Shown here one piece after another: positions 27,631 to 35,555 of a stretch of DNA of 64,000 nucleotides; positions within the stretch are counted from its first letter, which is position 1; each line of letters begins with the position of its first letter. Source of the stretch: XBB1006 sp051877515 (GTDB lineage Bacteria; Bacillota; Clostridia; Lachnospirales; Lachnospiraceae). The stretch lies in contig JBJEIY010000037.1 in NCBI GenBank assembly GCA_051877515.1, positions 1-64,000 of the forward strand. The letters run 5' to 3'. A model generated the notes under the pieces. It was given only the letters and a program-made list of their open reading frames with translations, did not search any database and was not told where the DNA came from. The translations under genes and the position numbers were made by a program.

Positions 27631-28449
27631 CTAACGATCTCCTTTCTTTCCATCCCGAATGGCCTCCATCATACGGATGGCCCGCAAATTCTCTTTCACA
27701 TCATGCACACGGACAAATTCGCAGCCTGCCATTACTCCCACACAGGTAGTTGCTATGGTCCCTTCCAGACGATGGTCTTTATCCTCATCCAGAGTCAGCC
27801 CGATCATGGATTTCCTGGAGGTTGCCAAAAGAACCGGGTACCCAAGCTCCTTTAACCGTCCCACCTGTCTGGTGACTTCCAAATTCTGTTCGTAGGTCTT
27901 GGCAAATCCCACACCGGGATCTACAATGATCCGTTCTTTCTTCACTCCGGCTGCCAGCGCAATGTCAATGGACTCCTGCAGATCTTTTAGCACATCTTCC
28001 ATGAAATCGTTGTATTCAGCCACCTCCCGGTTATGCATCAGTACGCAGGCCACATCATATTTAGCAGCTACTTTGGCAATTTCCGGATCCTTCTTAAATC
28101 CCCATACATCATTGATGATATCTGCCCCGGCTTTGATAGCTGCTTCTGCAGTTTCTGCCTTATAAGTATCGATCGAAATAAGTATATCATGTTTTTCCCG
28201 GATCGCTCTGATTACCGGAAGCACACGGTTCATTTCTTCTTCTGCCGTCACATAGGTAAATCCCGGTCTTGTGGACTCTCCTCCTACATCAATGATTGCC
28301 GCCCCTTCTTCGATCATGCGGTCCGCCTGGGCTACTGCAGCTTCCAGGGTATCAAACTTTCCACCATCAGAAAAGGAATCGGGAGTCACATTTAATATTC
28401 CCATAACTTCCATTCTGTCCGGTCTGTATTCAAACTTACCAATCTTCAT
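27631..28449 (-). CDS. folP: Dihydropteroate synthase
   Basis: The 272-aa TIM-barrel enzyme joins 6-hydroxymethyl-dihydropterin pyrophosphate to p-aminobenzoate; it is the target of sulfonamides. Conserved motifs are MGILNVTPDSFSDGG, DVGGESTRPG, NDVWGF, DPGVGFAKT and LATSRKSMIG. AAGGAG lies eight bases before the ATG at 28449; a longer in-frame start lacks this. It is followed directly by folBK. folE and the pab genes are not in the window; folC lies 3.5 kb away in another operon. Confidence 0.97.
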   Translation of the reverse strand: MKIGKFEYRPDRMEVMGILNVTPDSFSDGGKFDTLEAAVAQADRMIEEGAAIIDVGGESTRPGFTYVTAEEEMNRVLPVIRAIREKHDILISIDTYKAETAEAAIKAGADIINDVWGFKKDPEIAKVAAKYDVACVLMHNREVAEYNDFMEDVLKDLQESIDIALAAGVKKERIIVDPGVGFAKTYEQNLEVTRQVGRLKELGYPVLLATSRKSMIGLTLDEDKDHRLEGTIATTCVGVMAGCEFVRVHDVKENLRAIRMMEAIRDGKKGDR

Positions 28450-28574
28450 TTCCCTATCTCCTTTGATCACATAAACATAGTTCCAATATAGACCATTTTT
28501 TAATCAGGTGCAAGGAAAATCCTTCTCAGACCATTTTTACATGATAGAAATTCCGGAAGTATTTCCTATCCTGC

Positions 28575-28604
28575 AAAAACAGAGCCGGATCCTCTCCGGC
28601 TCTG
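28575..28604 (-). terminator. Terminator after the PepSY gene
   Basis: The 10-bp perfect stem CAGAGCCGGA/TCCGGCTCTG (28580-28589 with 28595-28604) is followed by five T on the minus strand (28575-28579). Confidence 0.9.
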
Positions 28605-28626
28605 TGCTTATTCATAACAAACGGTA

Positions 28627-29259
28627 TTAATCATCCCAGTCTGATTCGAAATCAACAATATCTCCACTCACTGCATGAATGGTATATTCGTATTCTTTTC
28701 TGTCCTTGTTAAATTCAATCTCATATACCACCTGCCCATCATCTTCTTCCCTCTTCACCTTGGTAAAAGATACTTCATCGGAGCTCAGACCTGCATGCTG
28801 AAGTCCTATGGACTTTGCCTTCTCAGTGCCAATATAAGTCGGTTCCCCCTGCCCGTTTCCACCGGTTTTTCCGTCCGTCTCAAGCGCTTCTTTATCGCGT
28901 TCCCGGATGCTACCGGTTGTGGCATTGATCTCATACTCATATTCGTAATCATCTGAATAGAATTCCAGTTCATAGATGACAATGCCATCTTCGTTTTCTG
29001 TCTCTTCCTTGGTAAAAGAAACCGCCTCTGCTTTTACTCCGGCATCCTCCAGTGCTATTTCCTTTGCAGATTCCATTCCAATCAGTTCGGCTTCCGAACG
29101 ATCCTTGTCCTCCTTCTGCTTCTGAATGTTAGAACTATCTGAGGCCTTGATAGCGGCAACTACAGTTCCGGTTCCCAGTACAGCTATTAATCCCAATGCG
29201 CAAACGCTTGTCAAAACTGCTTTTTTGGGAGTATTAAATAAATTTTTAATGGATTTCAT
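28627..29259 (-). CDS. Membrane-anchored protein with two PepSY domains
   Basis: The 210-aa protein has one N-terminal membrane helix (about 14-36), a charged linker, then two PepSY modules (about 59-118 and 140-207). Each has the order A..IAL..AG ... V.FTK ... YELEF or YEIEF ... YEY.I.A.(T/S)G.I. PepSY domains are extracytoplasmic and are proposed to inhibit or modulate proteases or to sense envelope state. AAGGAG lies upstream. The gene sits 76 bp downstream of an OmpR-type two-component system on the same strand, a frequent arrangement that suggests it belongs to that system's regulon or sensing complex. Confidence 0.88.
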   Translation of the reverse strand: MKSIKNLFNTPKKAVLTSVCALGLIAVLGTGTVVAAIKASDSSNIQKQKEDKDRSEAELIGMESAKEIALEDAGVKAEAVSFTKEETENEDGIVIYELEFYSDDYEYEYEINATTGSIRERDKEALETDGKTGGNGQGEPTYIGTEKAKSIGLQHAGLSSDEVSFTKVKREEDDGQVVYEIEFNKDRKEYEYTIHAVSGDIVDFESDWDD

Positions 29260-29335
29260 ATAAAATCATCTCCTTTCGTTCTGGACTCATCATAAAAGAC
29301 AATTATTAAAGAATCATTAGAACGAAAAAAGTTTT

Positions 29336-30739
29336 TTAGTTAGGAAAATGAATAGTGAAACAGCTGCCTTCTCCGGCCTTGCTTCTCACCGTGATCCTGC
29401 CGCCATGTATCCGGCAAATCTCCTGTGCCATGAAAAGACCCAGTCCGGTTCCCTCTTCAGAACGGGATGGATCAACCCGGTATAGACGCCGAAAGATTTT
29501 CTCCTGTTCTGCTTCGTCGATTCCGATACCATCGTCCTTAACGGACAGCAACAACTCCTTTTCATTAGCAGCAAGTGTGACCGCTATATGGCCATTTTCC
29601 CGACCATAACGATATGCATTATTGATCAGGTTGGAAAGCAGTCTTGTAAGAAGTTCCTGGTTTCCATAGAAATAGAGGTGCTCCTGCACGGACCAGGTCA
29701 GATTGATTCCCTTTTCCCGGATCAGCGCCATATCAGAACAAACCTGAGAAACAAGTTCAGATAGGTTAAGTTCTGCTTTGATATATCGTTCGGCTCCGGT
29801 TTCCAACCGGACAAAGTCCATCATTTCAGCGGTGAGATGGGACATTTTGGAACTCTGTCGCCAAATTACCTGCAAAGCCTCCTGATACTCCTCGATACTT
29901 TTGGGTTGATCCAACACCAGTTCACATTGGGCCAGGATCACAGAAAGAGGTGTTCGAAGTTCATGGGAAGCATCCGAAGTAAACCGCCGTTCCGCTTCAA
30001 AGGAATGATCCAGACGTTCAAACATGGCATTAAAACTATCCGCCAGCTGATGAAGCTCGTCGTCGCCCTGCCCAATATCAATACGGGCTTTCAAATCTCC
30101 CTCATCCCGAATCTGGTTCGCTGTCCTGGCAATATCACGAATGGGAAGGAGCATCCTCCGTGTAATAAAATAACCGCCCACCGAAGTGATCAGCAACAGA
30201 ATAGGTAAAAAGATCAGGGCAATGCGGATAATTGCTGTCATTTGCAGCTTCCCCTGCTCTTCCGATATCACACCGCGCAGCCATAGTCCTTCCAGTCCTC
30301 TGGCCGTTAGTTTTCTGTCATAAACAAAATAACCTGCCTTCCCGGATTCACAGCTATGCAGCTTCGAATCGGCAAATTTCATTTCCTTTGTGACATCATG
30401 AATAGGATTCTCTCCATAGATCAAAGTACCATCTGCCTTGTACAGGGCAGTATAAACTCCATTCACCTTACCCAGAAAATCATCATCCACTTCCAGATAT
30501 CCACCATTATATTCAATATAATAATCTGTATAATTATTGATCTCAAACTCATCCGGCAACGAATAAAACTCGATTTCATCCACATTGTACTCTACCGTTT
30601 CAATCAGATTGTCCCGTATGGATTTTCGAATGATTTCACGGCTGGCCGAAAGCACAGCCAGATAAGCGAACAAAACAGCAACAGCAAGCGCCAGCGTAAA
30701 CCAAAGTGTTATTTTTAATCGTATGGAAGGCTTCTTCAT
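29336..30739 (-). CDS. Sensor histidine kinase (OmpR-family partner)
   Basis: The 467-aa protein has a membrane helix at about 10-30, an extracytoplasmic sensor region (about 31-165) and a second helix (about 168-190). HAMP follows (about 190-243), then HisKA with FTSDASHELRTPLSV and HATPase_c with LLSNLINNAYRYG, VKDDGIGID and GTGLGLFMAQEI. Its ATG overlaps the end of the regulator gene by 4 bp (ATGA), so the two are translationally coupled. The neighbouring PepSY protein suggests an envelope signal. Confidence 0.95.
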   Translation of the reverse strand: MKKPSIRLKITLWFTLALAVAVLFAYLAVLSASREIIRKSIRDNLIETVEYNVDEIEFYSLPDEFEINNYTDYYIEYNGGYLEVDDDFLGKVNGVYTALYKADGTLIYGENPIHDVTKEMKFADSKLHSCESGKAGYFVYDRKLTARGLEGLWLRGVISEEQGKLQMTAIIRIALIFLPILLLITSVGGYFITRRMLLPIRDIARTANQIRDEGDLKARIDIGQGDDELHQLADSFNAMFERLDHSFEAERRFTSDASHELRTPLSVILAQCELVLDQPKSIEEYQEALQVIWRQSSKMSHLTAEMMDFVRLETGAERYIKAELNLSELVSQVCSDMALIREKGINLTWSVQEHLYFYGNQELLTRLLSNLINNAYRYGRENGHIAVTLAANEKELLLSVKDDGIGIDEAEQEKIFRRLYRVDPSRSEEGTGLGLFMAQEICRIHGGRITVRSKAGEGSCFTIHFPN

Positions 30740-31422
30740 TCTTTTTGTTCCCCCTGCTCCCGTAGGACGTACCCCGTACCTCGGACAGTATGGATCAGCT
30801 TCACAGACTCTCCTTCATCGATTTTTCGACGGAGGTAACTGATATAAACATCCACCACATTGGTGCCGCCCTCATAGTCAAAGTTCCAGATATGATTCTC
30901 TATCTGTTCCCGTGACAAAACAACTCCACGGTTATGCATCATGTATTCCAGCAGTGCATATTCTTTGGCAGAAAGAACGATCTTGCGTTCTCCTCTGGTA
31001 ACGGTATGCGCAGCACAATCAAGCGTCAGATCTGCAACAGAAAGTACGTTGCTCTTGTTTCCAAAGCGGCTTCTTGTCATAACCCGTATGCGTGCCAGCA
31101 GTTCTTTAAAGGAGAACGGCTTTACGAGATAGTCGTCTGCACCGCTATCCAGACCTTTTACCCGGTCATCAATGGAATCCCTGGCCGTCAAAAACAATAC
31201 CGGCGTGTCCTTACCGGAATCCCGCAGATGTTTCAGTACAGTATATCCGTCTGCAACAGGCATCATGATATCCAGAATCACTGCATCGTAATCCGTATAT
31301 TCCAGAATATCAATTGCTTCGCCCCCATCAAAGCAGCAATCTACACTATATCCTTCGGAACTAAGTTTTTGCCTGATCAAATGATTTAAGTCCTGCTCAT
31401 CCTCAGCCAAAAGAATCCTCAT
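30736..31422 (-). CDS. OmpR/PhoB-family response regulator
   Basis: The 228-aa protein has a REC domain (LLAEDEQDLN, phospho-acceptor Asp51 in VILDIMMP, Lys in DYLVKPFSF) and a winged-helix Trans_reg_C domain (LSAKEYALLEYMMHNRG; YISYLRRKID; HTVRGTGYVL). Length is normal. A GAGAGGTGG motif precedes the ATG. It is the first gene of the regulator-kinase pair, with the PepSY gene next. The likely target is the PepSY gene and itself, but I could not identify a convincing operator. Confidence 0.96.
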   Translation of the reverse strand: MRILLAEDEQDLNHLIRQKLSSEGYSVDCCFDGGEAIDILEYTDYDAVILDIMMPVADGYTVLKHLRDSGKDTPVLFLTARDSIDDRVKGLDSGADDYLVKPFSFKELLARIRVMTRSRFGNKSNVLSVADLTLDCAAHTVTRGERKIVLSAKEYALLEYMMHNRGVVLSREQIENHIWNFDYEGGTNVVDVYISYLRRKIDEGESVKLIHTVRGTGYVLREQGEQKE

Positions 31423-31475
31423 ACGAATCCACCTCTCACCCCATGCATTCTATCCCAATGCTTATGGTATCCAAT

Positions 31476-31967
31476 TTACCATTCTATCTTCATGGTTCGT
31501 TTTTCCATTTCCCAGTTGCAGGTATCCTGTGCCTTGCAGGCAAAACAGTTTCTGGCTTTTTTATCCGCAAACCAGAAAAAATTCTCTTTGGTGATGCCCT
31601 CTTTGGGCAAAGGTGCATGACGGTGATCCGCCACTTTTTCCAAAATGGCCTCCTGCTGTTCTGCGGGATACGCAATCTCAGAAAGTAGCTGCCGGGCCAG
31701 TTCCACACCGGCTTCTTCATGGGACACTCCCGTCACATACTCCTGTGCCCGTCCAATATCATGCAGCAGCGCACATAAGTACAGAAACTCCTTCTCATAC
31801 CCAAATCCCTGTTCTAAATTTATGATATAGGCAATCCTTGCCACATCCAACAGATGATTAAAACCATGATGGCAATAGATCCTCTGCTTCTCCATATCGT
31901 GGATCTTTCCCATGGTCTTAAGATACGTTTCATTCCGGATCAGGCGATCCACATATTCCATTGACAT
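31476..31967 (-). CDS. HD-domain phosphohydrolase with C-terminal Cys motif
   Basis: The 163-aa protein has an HD fold: HHGFNHLLDVARIAYIIN, then LLHDIGRAQEY supplying the HD pair, and later VADHRH. A short C-terminal tail contains CFAC followed by a further Cys (CxxC then x5 C), which could bind zinc or an Fe-S cluster. HD proteins hydrolyse nucleotides or phosphoesters; the substrate is unknown. Its start overlaps the end of folC by 38 bp, so it is translationally linked to the parE-parC-folC operon. It is the last gene, and no terminator was recognised before the regulator gene at 31422. Confidence 0.85.
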   Translation of the reverse strand: MSMEYVDRLIRNETYLKTMGKIHDMEKQRIYCHHGFNHLLDVARIAYIINLEQGFGYEKEFLYLCALLHDIGRAQEYVTGVSHEEAGVELARQLLSEIAYPAEQQEAILEKVADHRHAPLPKEGITKENFFWFADKKARNCFACKAQDTCNWEMEKRTMKIEW

Positions 31968-33303
31968 ATTGTTTTACTTCTCCTAAATATGATAATGAGC
32001 CAAAGACCAGTACCATGTCTTTCTCACCCGTACAACTATCCAACGCATTCTTCATAGCTTCTTCCACCGTGTCGCAGCAGACCACCTCAGAAAGATACCT
32101 GGCTGCCACCTTTCCCAGCACCGCCTTATCTAATCCTCTGGCATTGTGGGGAGTAATACAGTAAGCCCGTTCACCTTTGGGCAACACCCTGGAGAAAATA
32201 CCCTCATAATCTTTATCTCCAAGTACTCCAATGACAAACCGAATATGATAGCCTTCCAGCAGCTGCTCTATGGTACGGGCCAGCTTGTCCGCTGCATCCG
32301 GGTTATGGCAGCCATCCATGATACAAAGCGGTTTCTTACAGATGATCTCAAACCGTCCCGGCCAGGTCATGTTCTCCCATGCTCTGCGAACCGTTTCAAA
32401 CCCGGCTTTCAGATCCAGATAACCGTGATTGGAAAGAACCTGTAAAACGGTAAAAGCGCAGGCCAGATTTTCCTGCTGACAGGCTCCGCTGACAGAAACT
32501 GTGGTATATCCGTATCCGGGCAATTCCACAGTCATGGAATGCAGGGTCATATCCTTCATCGGAAAGGTTTTAGGATCCGCCCAGACCAGAAGATTCTCCG
32601 ACATACCTGCTCCGGCATTGCCTTCGCAGGACTGTCCTGCCATGACCACATGATTTTCCTCTTTCACTTGCCGGATCAGCACGCGGTTGACTTCTTCTGA
32701 TTGTTTCAATGCCACCACCGGGCATCCGGGTTTGATGATCCCGGCTTTCATTTCTGCGATCTTCGGAAGTGTATCACCCAGAAACTCCCTATGATCCATG
32801 CTGATGGAGGTGATCACACTGATCACCGGTTTTGCAATCACATTGGTGGCATCGGTTTTGCCTCCCATGCCCACCTCAATGAGGGTAAAATCACACTGCT
32901 CTTCAGCAAAATACAAAAAAGCAGCCGCGGTTTCCACCTCAAAACGTGTGGGATGAAAAAATCCATCTGCCACCATCCCATCACAGGTATTCTTCACCTG
33001 TTCCATGACCTGAGCCAGCCGTTCAGGCATCACAGGAATATCATTGATCTTATAGATCTCTTCGTAACAGAATACCGCAGGAGAAGTGTACCGTCCTACT
33101 TTATAGCCAAGTGCCAAAAGCGCCTGCTCCAGGAAGGCTCCGGTAGAGCCTTTCCCGTTGGTTCCTGCTATATGGATGATCTTCCCCTGATTCTGGGGAT
33201 TTCCCAGCCTTTCACATAACCTTTCCATAGACTCCATGCCCAGGACCAGACCGCTTCTGCCTGTTTCGTCAAGAAACTGCCGCATCTTTTGTACTGTCAT
33301 CAT
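31930..33303 (-). CDS. folC: Folylpolyglutamate synthase / dihydrofolate synthase
   Basis: The 457-aa ATP-dependent Mur-ligase-like enzyme adds glutamate to folates. Motifs are HIAGTNGKGSTGAF (P-loop), the SPAVFCYEEI region, ISMDHREFLG and GCHNPDAA. ATGATG at 33303/33300 overlaps the parC stop, giving coupled translation. It shares an operon with parE, parC and an HD-domain gene rather than with folP-folBK. Bifunctionality is assumed from the family; both substrate types are not separable by eye. Confidence 0.95.
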   Translation of the reverse strand: MMTVQKMRQFLDETGRSGLVLGMESMERLCERLGNPQNQGKIIHIAGTNGKGSTGAFLEQALLALGYKVGRYTSPAVFCYEEIYKINDIPVMPERLAQVMEQVKNTCDGMVADGFFHPTRFEVETAAAFLYFAEEQCDFTLIEVGMGGKTDATNVIAKPVISVITSISMDHREFLGDTLPKIAEMKAGIIKPGCPVVALKQSEEVNRVLIRQVKEENHVVMAGQSCEGNAGAGMSENLLVWADPKTFPMKDMTLHSMTVELPGYGYTTVSVSGACQQENLACAFTVLQVLSNHGYLDLKAGFETVRRAWENMTWPGRFEIICKKPLCIMDGCHNPDAADKLARTIEQLLEGYHIRFVIGVLGDKDYEGIFSRVLPKGERAYCITPHNARGLDKAVLGKVAARYLSEVVCCDTVEEAMKNALDSCTGEKDMVLVFGSLSYLGEVKQYVNGICGSPDPE

Positions 33304-35543
33304 TTCTTTATTCCCTTACCGTCCCGTTTTGCCATATGAAGTCTGTGCAACGCAATCTTGTTCCCCCGTCGCTCCACTACCAGTTCATCTCCTTCACTGA
33401 GGATATAAATGTCCGTAAGCCGGTCATCTTTACCAAGTTTCATGCCCCGCACGCCAATGGCGGTCTTCTTCTTCTCCGGAACCTCTGTAATCTGGAATCT
33501 TAAGCAGTAGCCTTTTTCACTTTCCATGATCACACTTTCCATGCCGGTGACGATCTTTACGATCTTCAGAGAAGCCCCTTCATTTAGTTTGGTTGCTGCC
33601 GTGGTCCTCTTAGCCACATCAAATTCCGAACCCTGCACCTGTTTCAGCATACCGTCGGAGGATCCCATAAATACCATACTGTTACGCAGGTTCATCATGG
33701 ATTCCACCAGCACGATCCTCTCCTCGGCACTGGTATAATTACTGATATTGTCAATGGGTTTTCCCTTATCCCGGAATTTTCCGAAGGGTACATCCATGAC
33801 TTTTACCGTATGCAGCTGTCCCTTATCCGTAAAAATACATAATTTTCCTGTGTTCATACAATGAATCACATAGGTATTCTCTGCGTGGGCCGCCTCCATA
33901 TTCCGTTCATAGGTGGGGATATCCACCGTCTTGGCATAACCAAACCGATCCATCAGGAACACGACTTCCTGCTCCTCGATCTTCTTTTCTTCAATGACGA
34001 TCTCCTGGGCATTTTCCAGAGAAGTTCTACGCTCTCTTGCATATTCCTTCTTGATCTCGTCCAGTTCCTTCATGATCACCTTCGCCATGGCCAGACGGCT
34101 GCCAAGGATGGTCTCATATTCTTCGATGTTCTTTAAAGTCTCATCATGTTCTCTTTGCAGCGCCTCAATCTCCAGACCGATCAGCTTGTATAACCGCATC
34201 TCCAGGATGGCAGAAGCCTGACGCTCGGTAAACCGTAATAAGGAAGCGGATTTCTGTGAAATCCGGCTCTTAAACTTGATATTCTCCGTAATACCCTGGG
34301 TCAGACACAGCTTTGCGTCAGCAATATTTTTACTGCCCCGCAGGATCTCTATGATAAGGTCGATCACATCACAAGCCTTGATGAGACCTTCCTGGATCTC
34401 TTTTTTCTCCAGCTCTTTCTGAAGAAGCGTCTTATACTTTCTGGTGTTTACTTCATACTGGAAGTTTACATGATGACGGATGATGCCATCTAAACCTAAG
34501 GTCTCCGGTCTGCCGTCACAGACAGCCAGCATGTTAACACCAAAGGTATCCTCCAGTCTTGTCTTTTTGTATAATAAATTGGTGACATATTCCGCATCCG
34601 CACCCTTACGCAATTCAATGACGATACGGATACCTTCCTTAGAGGACTGATTGGAAATATCCACAATATCAGTAGTCTTCTTGGTTTCCACCAAAGAATA
34701 AACCTCATTCAGGAATTTTCCGATATTGGCACCGATCATGGTGTAGGGGATCTCTGTGATCACGATCTGCTGCTTGCCACCCTTTACCTGTTCTACTTCT
34801 ACCCGGCCCCGGATCTTAATCTTTCCCACACCGGTCATATAGATGTCCAGAAGTTCATCCTGGTTGACCACGATTCCTCCGGTGGGAAAATCCGGTCCTT
34901 TCACATACTCCATCAGTTCTTCTACGGTAATATCCGGATTCCGGATATATGCTTTTACCGCATCCACCACTTCTCCCAGATTATGAGGGGGAATACTGGT
35001 AGCCATACCTACTGCAATTCCCTCTGCTCCGTTTACCAAAAGATTCGGGATACGCACCGGCAATACCACCGGCTCTTTTTCTGTCTCATCAAAGTTGGGC
35101 CGGAAATCCACCACATCCTTGTCCAGATCCTTTAAAAAGGCCATCTGCGTTACCTTCTGCAATCTGGCTTCCGTATAACGCATGGCTGCCTGTCCGTCGC
35201 CTTCAATAGAGCCAAAGTTTCCATGCCCGTCCACCAGGGCAAGTCCCTTCTTAAAATCCTGGGACATGACTACTAAAGAATCGTAAATTGAAGAATCTCC
35301 GTGGGGATGAAACTTACCCATGGTATCTCCTACGATACGGGCACTTTTTCTATAAGGCTTGTCATACCTTATCCCCAGTTCATACATATCATATAAAACC
35401 CTTCGCTGTACCGGTTTTAAACCGTCCCTGACATCCGGAAGCGCACGGTCAACAATCACGCTCATGGCATAATCAATATAGGATTTCTGCATGACCTCCG
35501 AATACTCTGTGCGAATGATCTGTTCTTCCACCTGTTTTTTCAT
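33300..35543 (-). CDS. parC: Type IIA topoisomerase subunit A (topoisomerase IV ParC type)
   Basis: The 747-aa protein has the breakage-reunion domain with catalytic Tyr in AAMRYTEARL (about 120) and the quinolone region HPHGDSSIYDS. There the Ser and Asp equivalent to GyrA 83 and 87 are unmutated. The C-terminal beta-propeller is short and I see no canonical GyrA box (QRRGGKG), only FGKFRDKGK at that place. Together with the length, this favours ParC over GyrA. It pairs with parE 12 bp upstream. The complex decatenates chromosomes. Databases often label such Lachnospiraceae pairs as gyrase, so some ambiguity remains. Confidence 0.88.
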   Translation of the reverse strand: MKKQVEEQIIRTEYSEVMQKSYIDYAMSVIVDRALPDVRDGLKPVQRRVLYDMYELGIRYDKPYRKSARIVGDTMGKFHPHGDSSIYDSLVVMSQDFKKGLALVDGHGNFGSIEGDGQAAMRYTEARLQKVTQMAFLKDLDKDVVDFRPNFDETEKEPVVLPVRIPNLLVNGAEGIAVGMATSIPPHNLGEVVDAVKAYIRNPDITVEELMEYVKGPDFPTGGIVVNQDELLDIYMTGVGKIKIRGRVEVEQVKGGKQQIVITEIPYTMIGANIGKFLNEVYSLVETKKTTDIVDISNQSSKEGIRIVIELRKGADAEYVTNLLYKKTRLEDTFGVNMLAVCDGRPETLGLDGIIRHHVNFQYEVNTRKYKTLLQKELEKKEIQEGLIKACDVIDLIIEILRGSKNIADAKLCLTQGITENIKFKSRISQKSASLLRFTERQASAILEMRLYKLIGLEIEALQREHDETLKNIEEYETILGSRLAMAKVIMKELDEIKKEYARERRTSLENAQEIVIEEKKIEEQEVVFLMDRFGYAKTVDIPTYERNMEAAHAENTYVIHCMNTGKLCIFTDKGQLHTVKVMDVPFGKFRDKGKPIDNISNYTSAEERIVLVESMMNLRNSMVFMGSSDGMLKQVQGSEFDVAKRTTAATKLNEGASLKIVKIVTGMESVIMESEKGYCLRFQITEVPEKKKTAIGVRGMKLGKDDRLTDIYILSEGDELVVERRGNKIALHRLHMAKRDGKGIKK

Positions 35544-35555
35544 TTTCTACCTCTC

